Positions 20,281-29,896 of a DNA stretch of 32,348 nt are shown one piece after another. The DNA comes from Phoronis australis. Lineage: Eukaryota; Phoronida; Phoronidae. A model generated the notes under the pieces. That model saw nothing but the letters and a program-made list of their open reading frames with translations. It searched no databases and was not told where the DNA came from. The first letter of the stretch is position 1; each line of letters begins with the position of its first letter. The position numbers and the translations under genes were made by a program. The stretch spans positions 429,559-461,906 of the forward strand of contig NMRA01000260.1 in the NCBI GenBank assembly GCA_002633005.1. Reading direction: 5' to 3'.

Positions 20281-21533
20281 CTTCATGTTTAACCTTTACT
20301 TTTTTAACGTAAATATTCCAAAGTCTATGATACTTTATTTTTTGCAACTAATCTGGTTCCATGGGGACATATGAGAGCAAGTCTATTACTGGCATTATTG
20401 TTTTTGCATTAAAGAAACTTGTTCCTTCCAAAGTGAATTTCCACCTGAACCAGTTCCATCATGTGTGACTTAAAGTTTCTATTTGAAGTAACTAGTGTGG
20501 CTTCAAAAGTGCTAGCGAAAACAATGAATTTTGGAGTAGCTCACACCTCCAGTGAAGTGCCAGCGAATGTGACCCTTGTGCCCATTCACATTACTGACAA
20601 CTTGCTGCCATTTCATTACATATAACTCCTGTTTAGTCCGTATTCCAAACGACGCCTGTTTTCAGGCGCCTGATCTCCATCTTTGTTTTGTTAATAGCCA
20701 GGCTCAGTCTTTTGTCCAATACCATGATGCAAACGCCAATTATTTACCATGCTGAATGTAAACATTAATTAATGTAAACATGCATCGACTCAAAACTGTA
20801 GTAAACAAATAAAAATCCATTCGCAGTGTTTTGGTCTATTTTTATCGTATTTCTTTACTAACTTTGCACGAGGAATTCAATTTCAGAAGCTAAACTCAAA
20901 TTAATTAGTTCTTAACATTTCAATATATTTCAGTCAGTGTTTTATTGCCGAAAAGACACTGCCCCCCAACTCAAAATCCTGGATACATCCCTGGAGAAGC
21001 ATTGTCCAACTACAAGATACAGTGCGGTTTCCTAATGTTGAGGGACGTGTCTGTCTGCTGTATTAGGGTTGGCTGCAGTATAATGGTTGGAACAATGAAT
21101 TATTTTGCCATTCCGAGGAGAAGTTTAATTTAAGGCTTTGACAGTCATTGAATTAGTAATGAGCACCATCCACTTCCCTCTCTCATATCTGACAGGACAC
21201 TTTTGTTTTTCAGTTCTACCATCTTGTACAGCTTACGGCAACACATTCAAGGTGACCAGCGGTGATTGTAAATGTTACTCCCAGCAGGCACCAGGTCATC
21301 AACCCACGTACTCCCAATGTACAGATAATACTGGCTTCAACATCCAGACGTGTACCTGTGACTGGCTCTATAACTTTGCCTGCAGCGGTCCTTCTTCTAG
21401 CACTTGCCCTGGGGACACTCCTCAGCCACTGCCTCAAGGTATAGTTATCATGCTTTACTTGAGTGTCATGTGTTCTTCTGGATTTTTAAGCAGTAAAAGC
21501 GCGATGATGTCTCCACTTTCACAACCCTTACAG
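20281..21533. repeat. Near-identical copy of 16158-17410
   Basis: With a constant offset of 4123 bases and no indels, this 1253-bp block matches 16158-17410. The only difference I see is T/A at 17069 versus 21192. It contains the second 8-cysteine exon. The first copy ends exactly at the N at 17411. Confidence 0.9.
21214..21438 (+). CDS. Exon: unrecognised 8-cysteine domain (copy 2)
   Basis: This is identical in sequence to 17091-17315 as far as I can read it, with the same splice sites and phase 1-1. Because the whole surrounding 1.25 kb is also the same and the first copy ends near an N, I think this is the same exon assembled twice. If both were real, the protein would simply carry two tandem modules, since the phases are compatible. 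Confidence 0.75.
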
Positions 21534-22987
21534 AAACTGGGTGAAATTGAGGTGTGCGACAAATCAAAGTAATCGGTGTGATTACGCGTATGGGGGTGGT
21601 CTTCAAATTCACCTAATGGGGCAATGCTGGGTCTCTTAAACCTGAATAACTTACTGTGTCACGGTGACAAGCTAACTTGTAGAGCCTGACGTCAAGCACT
21701 AACCGTCAGACAGTTTAATCCCTGAAATCATCTCCAGTTTAACTAACCAACAATTTGAAACCAATTTCACGGTGTAAAGTGGTGTAAGTGGAAGGTATGT
21801 ATCTGTAGATGTGTATTTCAGTGGACAGTTTTTGTTCACGTGTAATGTAGGACTGGTATAAGATTTCTTTGGAAAGATATTTAAAGACTTCTTCAATTAG
21901 GCTGGTTTCTAAATGGGAATTTTACCTGTTAAGTTGAAGGCCTTCTTGGTCAATTTGGCATATTTTGCTGTGCTTTAATGGGTGATTCTGAAACTTCTAG
22001 TTGATTTTTGTAGAACTGAAGTTAATCATAGCTCTTCCTTAGGCCGTGCACGTGATGCAATGATCAAGTTCTGAAACGATGTGTTCCCCCACTTTTCAGC
22101 TGTGTTAACTGTGCTCAATGGCCCAGAGACAGTCGCAGATTTTCAGTTCCACACCCTTACAAAACAGTTTGGTTTTGACTAATTTAGCAATGATGTCAGG
22201 AACGGATAATAAAACGAGATAAACAGAGATTCAGCTGATAAAACACTCATGCATCACCAAATTTAGGCAAAGTATGGTGGGCAAGTGAAGTTTTTTCTCC
22301 TTTTTCATGCTTTTCCAATTTCAAGGATCTGTACCATTAGCCACCATCACACTGTCTGGAGATTCACAACAATGTTGCAACTTTAATAATTGATAAAAGG
22401 GTAATGTTCTGCAATATTTTTGTACAGAATTAGAGAGCATTGGCCATATTATCACATTTTAAAAACTGACTAAAAAGCATCAAAACTATCATTGGCCAAA
22501 TGGGTGAATGTTCCGCTGGTAAATTACTTGTTAATTCTTATTAGAGGTGTATAGTAATTATTTGCGGCGTAAAGTAACTTAACCTGCAAATAATTATTTT
22601 ACACCATGAAGTAATTATTACACTGTAATATAATAATTATTTTATGTCATAAAGCAATTATTTGTGTCATTAAAAGTTATTTTACTCTGCAAATAATTAC
22701 TTTGTGACGCAAATAATTACTTTCTGCAAATTGTTATTTTACACCTCTAACATGAATTAAGATGGAATTTACATGTGTAATGTTCATCCATTCGGCCAAT
22801 GATACAAAACAGCTTTCTTGGCAAATACTCTTTCTTAAAGGAATATTATTTTGCTCTTTAATATTCATTCCTTTGTGAATATGGCAATATGTTATGGTCA
22901 CAAGACCAAATAATTTAGTTTAGCTGTTTTTGTACCTGCTCTTGTGAAGCATTTTGTTATCCATGTCCTAAATTTTATATTTTTCAG
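21439..22987 (+). other. Intron between the 8-cysteine and lectin exons
   Basis: This is a 1.55-kb intron ending in TTTTCAG. It contains the TTAA-flanked inverted-repeat element at 22531-22760. From 21905 onward it is repeated as 23224-24540. No other feature was recognised. Confidence 0.7.
22531..22760. mobile_element. TTAA-flanked MITE-like element rich in AATTATTT (copy 1)
   Basis: TTAATTC-(4 nt)-TAGAGGTGTA at the left end and its reverse complement TACACCTCTA-(4 nt)-GAATTAA at the right end form imperfect inverted termini of ~35 bp. TTAA stands at both outer edges, compatible with a piggyBac-type target but also with the termini themselves. The interior repeats GCAAATAATTACTTT and related AATTATTT words in both orientations. 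No reading frame is seen. Confidence 0.65.
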
Positions 22988-23171
22988 TAGCAACCGTGTG
23001 CCCCCCTGGGTGGCATTACATTGAGACTACCACGTGTTTCATGTTTTTCAACTATGATGGTGCAAGCAATTCATACAGCGCTGTGCGAGACTTTTGTAAC
23101 AACAGAAATGGACACGTGGTGACAGTGAAAACACAAGCAGCCAAAGATAACTTACAGAACATTCTGTCTCG
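22988..23171 (+). CDS. Exon: N-terminal half of a C-type lectin domain (copy 1)
   Basis: This 184-bp exon starts in phase 1 after TTTTCAG (a second AG three bases on makes a CAGTAG tandem acceptor) and ends in phase 2 at the donor GTAATT. The 61 residues begin ATVCPPGWHYIETTTCF and continue with SYSAVRDFCNNRNGHVVTVKT. These are the long-form CTLD features: an N-terminal cysteine pair, then the A...C..RNGHLV-like strand. The second half, which carries the calcium and sugar-binding motifs and the last cysteines, is not in the window, so ligand type cannot be judged. Confidence 0.82.
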
Positions 23172-23222
23172 GTAATTTGTGTATAGTGACCTAGTATTTG
23201 TTGCCTATTCTAAAAATGGTTT

Positions 23223-23223
23223 N
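23223..23223. other. Single N: probable contig join
   Basis: The bases before it (to 23222) match 24540-24542, and the bases after it (from 23224) match 21905 onward. The left contig therefore ends, and the right contig starts, inside the same 1318-bp overlap. Confidence 0.85.
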
Positions 23224-23850
23224 GTTTCTAAATGGGAATTTTACCTGTTAAGTTGAAGGCCTTCTTGGTCAATTTGGCATATTTTGCTGTGCTTTAATGG
23301 GTGATTCTGAAACTTCTAGTTGATTTTTGTAGAACTGAAGTTAATCATAGCTCTTCCTTAGGCCGTGCACGTGATGCAATGATCAAGTTCTGAAACGATG
23401 TGTTCCCCCACTTTTCAGCTGTGTTAACTGTGCTCAATGGCCCAGAGACAGTCGCAGATTTTCAGTTCCACACCCTTACAAAACAATTTGCTTTTGACTA
23501 ATTTAGCAATGATGTCAGGAACGGATAATAAAACGAGATAAACAGAGATTCAGCTGATAAAACACTCATGCATCACCAAATTTAGGAAAAGTATGGTGGG
23601 CAAGTGAAGTTTTTTCTCCTTTTTCATGCTTTTCCAATTTCAAGGATCTGTACCATTAGCCACCATCACACTGTCTGGAGATTCACAACAATGTTGCAAC
23701 TTTAATAATTGATCAAAGGGTAAATGTTCTGCATTATTTTTGTACAGAATTAGAGAGCATTGGCCATATTATCACATTTTAAAAACTGACTAAAAAGCAT
23801 CAAAACTATCATTGGCCAAATGGGTTAATGTTCCGCTGGTAAATTACTTG

Positions 23851-24080
23851 TTAATTCTTATTAGAGGTGTATAGTAATTATTTGCGGCGCAAAGTAACTT
23901 AACCTGCAAATATTTATTTTACGCCATGAAGTAATAATTACACTGTAATATAATAATTATTTTATGTCATAAAGCAATTATTTGTGTCATTAAAAGTTAT
24001 TTTACTCTGCAAATAATTACTTTGTGACGCAAATAATTACTTTCTGCAAATTGTTATTTTACACCTCTAACATGAATTAA
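23851..24080. mobile_element. TTAA-flanked MITE-like element (copy 2)
   Basis: This is the counterpart of 22531-22760 in the repeated segment, with the same termini and a few substitutions. Confidence 0.6.
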
Positions 24081-24307
24081 CATGGAATTTACATGTGTAA
24101 TGTTTATCCATTCGGCCAGTGATACAAAACAGCTTTCTTGGCAAATACTCTTTCTTAAAGGAATATTATTTTGCTCTTTAATATTCATTCCTTTGTGAAT
24201 ATGACAATATGTTATGGTCACAAGACCAAATAATTTAGTTAAGCTGTTTTTGTACCTGCTCTTGTGAAGCATTTTGTTATTCATGTCCTAAATTTTATAT
24301 TTTTCAG

Positions 24308-24491
24308 TAGCAACCGTGTGCCCCCCTGGGTGGCATTACATTGAGACTACCACGTGTTTCATGTTCTTCAACTATGATGGTGCGAGCAATTCATACAGCG
24401 CTGTGCGAGACTTTTGTAACAACAGAAATGGACACGTGGTGACAGTGAAAACACAAGCAGCCAAAGATAACTTACAGAACATTCTGTCTCG
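24308..24491 (+). CDS. Exon: N-terminal half of a C-type lectin domain (copy 2)
   Basis: This has the same 184-bp exon structure and splice sites as 22988-23171. I see two silent differences (TTC for TTT in MFF, GCG for GCA in DGAS). Because the exon enters in phase 1 and leaves in phase 2, it cannot be spliced in frame after the first copy, which argues that the two are alleles of one exon. Confidence 0.82.
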
Positions 24492-25344
24492 GTAATTTGT
24501 GTATAGTGACCTAGTATTTGTTGCCTATTCTAAAAATGGTTTCAGAAGACAGTAGGTTTAGAATGAAGATAATTCGGTCATGTTCTAGGTGCATAAATAA
24601 GTATAGGTGATTGTTTTAAAATTAAGTACGCATCTTGTGTTTATAGCAAGCATTTTCTTGGCTTTGTATTTCTGTTTTTTCTTCACTCTTGGTTGCTAAC
24701 AAGCTCCGAGTGGTTGGAGCGCTGGCCTGACAACTTATAGGTCCCTAGTTCAAATCTCATCTTCAGGAAAAAATGTCAGAAATTCCAAAAAAAATCCAAA
24801 ACAAATTACATAACGCTGCTTCTAACAATGCGGTAACACCTGAAAAATATCCGGAGAATTAACTGACAGTTAGACAGTTAAAAATTTTGCACTTAATTTA
24901 AGCAGGCTACTGATTGTTGTATTAGTGAAGCATTGTTATTATTGAGAATTGGTGTTATCACCAACTCAAATGAACAGTTCTGGAAAGTAACTAGGAGCTA
25001 TTTATGCATGTTAAAGCTACAATTTTTCTTCTTTGGCTGGCTAAATAACGAAAATTGAATTAAAATATGTTAAAATTTTTCCAATTTGGGACGTGCTCTA
25101 GAACGGAAATTTACGCAAAAATTTAATTTTTTGAATCTGGAATTTTTGACAAGGATAATTTTGTTGTTCATCATATTTATCAAATTTCAGGCAATGTGTT
25201 TTCAATCTACAGAGTGTATAGTTTACATGGTACACAAATAAAGTCCTGTACACAGACTTACCCTAGAACAACTTGCACTGCTGCAACTAGTACCATAATT
25301 AAGGTGAAGCGTCCACAAGCACACACATATCTGATAACTTGCAC
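24492..25344 (+). other. Intron 3' of the lectin exon, up to the Gypsy insertion
   Basis: No second CTLD exon was found here. The stretch contains a tRNA-like SINE head at 24699-24768 and otherwise AT-rich sequence. Confidence 0.7.
24699..24768 (+). repeat. tRNA-like SINE head
   Basis: AAGCTCCGAGTGGTTGGAGC resembles an A box with D loop, and TAGTTCAAATCTC resembles a B box at tRNA spacing. The T and acceptor stems do not pair well, so it is a tRNA-derived repeat and not a gene. It differs from the head at 10171-10232. Confidence 0.5.
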
Positions 25345-25349
25345 AAGGC
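25345..25349. repeat. Target-site duplication AAGGC (left)
   Basis: AAGGC directly precedes the left LTR and is repeated as 29897-29901 directly after the right LTR. Five bases is usual for Ty3/Gypsy integration. Confidence 0.9.
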
Positions 25350-25517
25350 TGTTGTGTTCGTAGAACCAGTAAAACAACACAGATGAGAGTAAAATATAAT
25401 ACGTCTATTCGCTTGGAGAACTAATACAAGAAGGGGACGAGCAGGTGGCTTGTGGGCATAAATACCACGTGACTATATTCTAAGGAAAACCACAAGCAGC
25501 ATTGCCAATACACAACA
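25350..25517 (-). repeat. 3' LTR of the Gypsy element
   Basis: 168 bp, TGTTGTG...CACAACA. It differs from the 5' LTR at three bases (for example CGCTTGG versus CACTTGG, and GCATAAAT versus GTATAAAT). Confidence 0.95.
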
Positions 25518-25530
25518 TCCCTCTACCCTT
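25518..25530 (-). other. Polypurine tract
   Basis: On the minus strand AAGGGTAGAGGGA stands directly before the 3' LTR. This is the expected position of the plus-strand primer for reverse transcription; there is one T in the run. Confidence 0.8.
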
Positions 25531-25724
25531 AGCTAACTACTGCAAACGTAAATAACATGGAGGAACACTTCAAACTAAACACGAACATGCATGTAACACA
25601 CTGTCAACAGTCTTGTTTGTAAAACGATTCTAAGTGTCCAGTCATAACTAAGACGATGTATCACACTGCTGTATGCTGTAAGGTGATCCTACTGATGACT
25701 GAAGCTAGTTATAATAAGTAGTAA

Positions 25725-28700
25725 TTAAAAGTTCAGCCTGTCTGGTTGGATTGATTTCCTTCCGGAACGTGTCACAATTACAGACGAATCAGTTGGTGGA
25801 TTTTCTACGGGTAATCGTACGGTAGTAGTGTTCGAATCCGCAGTGGGATGTGTATGATCGACCACAGGCGTAGAAGGTTGTTCCGTCAACCGAGTTGGCG
25901 GTACGAAGGCTTGTGGCGGCGGTAAGTTACTTGGCGGTGGGCCAAACGTGGTTGAAGATGGGTTGTCTTCCGGTGTGCGTCGTACTATGTGGTCTACGTG
26001 ACGCTTCCAATTCCGTTTATTGGACAACTCCACCAAGAATGACACGGGTCCTTGTTGTTCTATGATCATGCCAGGGACCCAGGTGGGTGAGCCGGCGAAG
26101 TTTCTCACAAGTACCGTATCTCCGGCGCAAAAGTCACGTGTGTCATGTGCGCGTTGCGCACTTGACTGTTTCTGTAGAACACGCTGTCTGAGGTCCGGCA
26201 CAGCTAAGTCCAAACGTGAACGCGGCCTCCTCGACATTAATAATTCTGCGGGTGGTCTACCTGTCGCAGAGTGTGGTGTAATGCGATGACGCGCTAAGAA
26301 TGTGTAAAGGCGGGTTTCCATGTCGCCTTCCAACCTGGCCATTCCGGTCTTGACGATTTTAACCGCAGCCTCGGCCGCACCATTACTCGCAGGGTGGTAC
26401 GGCGCACTAAACGTATGTTTAATACCATTGTTCCGACAGAACTTGGCAAAATCAGCACTGGCGAAACCAGAACCGTTGTCAGACACAATCATTACGGGCA
26501 GTCCATGCGTGGCAAAGCACTGACGTAATTTCCTGACTGTTGCCTCGGTTGAAGTACTGTCGGTGATGTACGCGTCGATAAATTTACTGTGAGCGTCCAC
26601 AATTACAAGAATGTATTTCCCGTTCTTCATTGGACCTGCATAGTCGATATGAATTCGGTGCCATGGTACTCCAGGCCACTCCCAAGGGTGAACTTTGGCG
26701 TGCTGTGGCGACTGGGTATTTTCCTTGCACGCCTGGCATTGCCGAACACACTGTTCGATGTCCACATCGATAGACGGCCACCAAATGTAAGAACGTGCCA
26801 AGTTCTTCATTCGGACGATACCGGGATGTGAACCGTGTAATTCATCCAATAAGGCGGTACGCCCCTGAGGAGGTATGATAACACGCGCTCCCCATAATAA
26901 ACATCCGTCCTGAACCGTAAGTTCATGTCGGCGGGAGAAATATTGGGCAATCAAATCGTTCGCAGTGTCAGGAAAACCTTGCAAGACACAACGGTACACA
27001 GCCGACGTAATCGGGTCTTGTTGTGTCCAGCGCTGTATCTTGGATACAGTGACAGGCGTAAAATCCATCTGAGTTAACGACAAAACCACTTCCTCAGGCA
27101 CGGGCACCTGAAATGGTTTACACTCCAGCGGCAGTCTACTAAGTGCGTCGGCGTTGCCGTTAGACTGTCCAGACTTGTGTCGTAAAACGTAGTTATAACC
27201 TGACAACATTAGGGCCCATCGTTTCATACGTGAGCTACACATAGCCGGTATGGCGGTGCCCTCACGTAAAATCCCTAAAAGAGGCAAATGGTCCGTTACT
27301 ATTGTGAAATTACGTCCATACAAATAACTGTGGAAGTGTTTCACCCCAAAGATGATAGCCAATGCTTCGCGATCAATCTGTGCATAATTCTTCTCAGCTG
27401 GTGCTAAAGTCCGAGAAGCAAACGCTATTGGTCTTTCAGAACTGTCTTCCAAGACGTGTGATAATACCGCGCCAACACCGTAGGGTGAAGCATCGCAGCT
27501 CAACAACAAAGGATATTCCGGTTGATAATGAACAAGCAAATTCGTGGATGTTAACAAACGTTTTGAATGTTGAAACGCGTCGGATTCGCGTTTGCCCCAA
27601 CGCCATTTGACACCGTTGCGTAGCAAGGCGTAGAGTGGTGCCAAAACAGAACTGGCATTGTCCAGAAACTTGTGGTAGTAATTCAGCAATCCAACGTACG
27701 AGCGTAACTCCGATACGTTGCGCGGAGCGGGTGCCTGCACAATCGCCGTGACTTTCTCTTTCGTGGGGCGTATGCCTGCCCCGTCCAGACGGTGTCCCAA
27801 GTAAGTGACCGACGTTTGGTTGAACACGCATTTTTCTCTCTTCAAACGGAACCCGTTGTTCTTCAGGCGTTCCAAAACCTGTTCCAGGTTGGCTTTATGC
27901 TCAGCCGCGTTACGACCAGCCACCAAAATGTCGTCTAGATACACAGTGCACATAGGAATACCTCGCACTACCTGTTCCATGGTACGCTGAAACAGGCCGG
28001 GGGCAGAGGATATCCCGAACGGAACGCGGGTATAAGCTAGTAATCCATGACTCAGAGTGTTGAGGGTAGTTAACTTTTGAGAAGGTTCAGTTAGCTCCAA
28101 CTGTTGATATGCGTGACTTAAGTCCAGCTTAGAATAAATCTGACCACCGGCAAGTTTGGTAAATAAATCGTCTATTCGTGGAATAGGGTACTTATCAACC
28201 AATCCAGCTTTGTTCAACGTGGAACGATAATCACCACAAATGCGAACGTCGCCCGAGTTTTTCAACACGGGAACCACGGGCGTAGCCCACTCCGACGAGC
28301 TCACTGACTTCAACACCCCATCGTTGATTAATCGGTTCAACTCCAATTCGACTTTTTCACGTAAAGCGTATGGGACTGGGCGTGCCTTCATGTAGACGGG
28401 TGTGGTCTCCGGATTGACATTCAAAGACACCTGTCCTCCAGTGTATTTTCCTAATTCGTCACGGAAAAGTTCCTCGTAACGTTGCAAAACAGCTAACTCG
28501 TGCACAGTATTCGTGGCCGTGTACACTCGTTTCCAGTCCAACCGCAAACGATTAAGCCAATTACGCCCTAATAGACTTGGGCCCGAATTTGTGACCAGTA
28601 GGGGGAGTCGATACTCCTGGTTATCTTGAGTCACGTTGACCTCGGCCTCACGTGACCGGACTTCCGCACCCCCATAGCCGACAAGTATGACGTGAGAGTC

Positions 28701-29708
28701 TACAAGAGGCTCGTTGTTTGTGCAAATGTTTGACCACACATCTTCATTGACCACACTGAACTTGGCGCCAGTGTCTAATTCCATAGAAACAATCTGGCCA
28801 TTGATAATAACGTCCACCATGTGTGGCGGATCAGCACTGGGTGCGGACTCGCTGTCTATGCGATACATATTGTTGTAAACAAACGAGCGATCTGATTGAT
28901 CACTTCCGAGCCAATTCGTGGAATTGGCCCTACCTCGTTGAGGCTTTGTGGTCGGTTTTGAGCGACACTGAGACTGAAAATGATTCAGAATACCGCAGCG
29001 ATGACATTTCTCTCCCCATGCTGGGCACTTTCGCCGATCCGTACACTGTCCCCCACAACCAACACACTTTTGTGCTTTTCCACGGTTACCATGTTTGTGA
29101 TTGTGCCGGTACGGCTGTATGTGAGGAACTGGCTGTTTGCCACTCACTTGGTTCGTAGTAACAGTACTTGTACTTACAATTTGTGGGGCCATCGCCAACC
29201 CTTGCTGGGTTGCCGCTTCTTGTGTGCGTCCATAAGTTAATAAATCCGCAACGCTAATCGTAGGTTCCGTGAGTCCTTTATGGCGCACTTTCTCCATCGT
29301 AGTCTTTTGAATAATCTGTGATTTGATCTCCCGATCAACGTCGGCGAAATCGCAATGTTTCGCAAGCGTCCGTAACCGAGCGCAAAACATATCTAAAGTC
29401 TCAGACGTGGTCTGGGTGGCTTGTCGGAATTGGTAAACTTCATATTCTGTATTTCGCTTCGGCGAAAAATGGTCCGAAAGTTTCTTTTTCAATTGGTCGT
29501 ATGTCTCATTTTCTTCCGTAGGAAGAGAATCATTTATGACAAAGACTTCCTCCCCCGCATAGTGCAGAAGCGTGGCTTTCTTGCGCGGATCCTGAGTAAT
29601 GTTCTTTGCCACCAAATAATTGTCAAGTCCCTTAATCCACAATTCCCAATGGGAACCAGCCGACTCCGTGGGATGAAGAATAAATGGTTTAATCGCAAGA
29701 TCTTCCAT
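25725..29708 (-). CDS. Gypsy gag-pol polyprotein, intact
   Basis: One open frame of 1327 codons from the first ATG (29708). The frame stays open 17 codons further upstream into the LTR, but without an ATG. Numbering from 29759 as residue 1: a gag region to about 225; a zinc knuckle, CHRCGILNHFQSQC (252-265), preceded by a second cysteine cluster; an aspartic protease with DTGA at 329-332; a reverse transcriptase with KLDLSHAYQQL (544-554) and YLDD at 607-610; RNase H with D755, E798, D823 and D871; an integrase with H975, H978, C1008, C1011 and the catalytic D1039, D1094, E1130 (35 residues between the last two); a GPVSFLVEL segment near 1237; and a proline-rich C-terminus. All catalytic residues are present. 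Gag and pol are fused without a frameshift. Confidence 0.95.
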   Translation of the reverse strand: MEDLAIKPFILHPTESAGSHWELWIKGLDNYLVAKNITQDPRKKATLLHYAGEEVFVINDSLPTEENETYDQLKKKLSDHFSPKRNTEYEVYQFRQATQTTSETLDMFCARLRTLAKHCDFADVDREIKSQIIQKTTMEKVRHKGLTEPTISVADLLTYGRTQEAATQQGLAMAPQIVSTSTVTTNQVSGKQPVPHIQPYRHNHKHGNRGKAQKCVGCGGQCTDRRKCPAWGEKCHRCGILNHFQSQCRSKPTTKPQRGRANSTNWLGSDQSDRSFVYNNMYRIDSESAPSADPPHMVDVIINGQIVSMELDTGAKFSVVNEDVWSNICTNNEPLVDSHVILVGYGGAEVRSREAEVNVTQDNQEYRLPLLVTNSGPSLLGRNWLNRLRLDWKRVYTATNTVHELAVLQRYEELFRDELGKYTGGQVSLNVNPETTPVYMKARPVPYALREKVELELNRLINDGVLKSVSSSEWATPVVPVLKNSGDVRICGDYRSTLNKAGLVDKYPIPRIDDLFTKLAGGQIYSKLDLSHAYQQLELTEPSQKLTTLNTLSHGLLAYTRVPFGISSAPGLFQRTMEQVVRGIPMCTVYLDDILVAGRNAAEHKANLEQVLERLKNNGFRLKREKCVFNQTSVTYLGHRLDGAGIRPTKEKVTAIVQAPAPRNVSELRSYVGLLNYYHKFLDNASSVLAPLYALLRNGVKWRWGKRESDAFQHSKRLLTSTNLLVHYQPEYPLLLSCDASPYGVGAVLSHVLEDSSERPIAFASRTLAPAEKNYAQIDREALAIIFGVKHFHSYLYGRNFTIVTDHLPLLGILREGTAIPAMCSSRMKRWALMLSGYNYVLRHKSGQSNGNADALSRLPLECKPFQVPVPEEVVLSLTQMDFTPVTVSKIQRWTQQDPITSAVYRCVLQGFPDTANDLIAQYFSRRHELTVQDGCLLWGARVIIPPQGRTALLDELHGSHPGIVRMKNLARSYIWWPSIDVDIEQCVRQCQACKENTQSPQHAKVHPWEWPGVPWHRIHIDYAGPMKNGKYILVIVDAHSKFIDAYITDSTSTEATVRKLRQCFATHGLPVMIVSDNGSGFASADFAKFCRNNGIKHTFSAPYHPASNGAAEAAVKIVKTGMARLEGDMETRLYTFLARHRITPHSATGRPPAELLMSRRPRSRLDLAVPDLRQRVLQKQSSAQRAHDTRDFCAGDTVLVRNFAGSPTWVPGMIIEQQGPVSFLVELSNKRNWKRHVDHIVRRTPEDNPSSTTFGPPPSNLPPPQAFVPPTRLTEQPSTPVVDHTHPTADSNTTTVRLPVENPPTDSSVIVTRSGRKSIQPDRLNF

Positions 29709-29710
29709 TT

Positions 29711-29725
29711 GTATCCTCGTCGCCA
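29711..29725 (-). other. Primer-binding site
   Basis: On the minus strand TGGCGACGAGGATAC starts three bases after the 5' LTR. The TGG start fits the CCA end of a tRNA primer; I could not assign the tRNA from memory. The ATG of the polyprotein follows two bases after this motif, leaving almost no leader. Confidence 0.75.
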
Positions 29726-29728
29726 AAA

Positions 29729-29896
29729 TGTTGTGTTCGTAGAACCAGTAAAACAACACAGATGAGAGTAAAATATAATACGTCTATTCACTTGGAGAAC
29801 TAATACAAGAAGGGGACGAGCACGTGGCTTGTGGGTATAAATACCACGTGACTATATTCTAAGGAAAACCACAAGCAGCATTGCCAATACACAACA
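29729..29896 (-). repeat. 5' LTR of the Gypsy element
   Basis: 168 bp with the same ends as the 3' LTR. It would contain the promoter; a TATAAATA-like stretch (read as TATTTATA on the minus strand) lies near 29838. Confidence 0.95.

Larger units (their letters stand above)
23224..24540. repeat. Second copy of 21905-23222
   Basis: This matches at about 98-99 percent over 1.3 kb with scattered substitutions and single-base indels. It includes the TTAA-flanked element and the lectin exon. The two copies are separated by one N only. Confidence 0.9.
25350..29896 (-). mobile_element. Complete Ty3/Gypsy LTR retrotransposon
   Basis: This 4547-bp element, transcribed on the minus strand, has 168-bp LTRs differing at three positions (98.2 percent identity). 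The LTR ends are TGTTGTG...CACAACA, with a 5-bp target-site duplication, a primer-binding site, a polypurine tract and a single uninterrupted gag-pol frame. With all parts present and young LTRs it may have been active recently. It is inserted antisense relative to the host exons, in what is probably an intron downstream of the lectin exon. It resembles the compact single-ORF K02A2.6-like Gypsy proteins common in invertebrate genomes. Confidence 0.95.
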
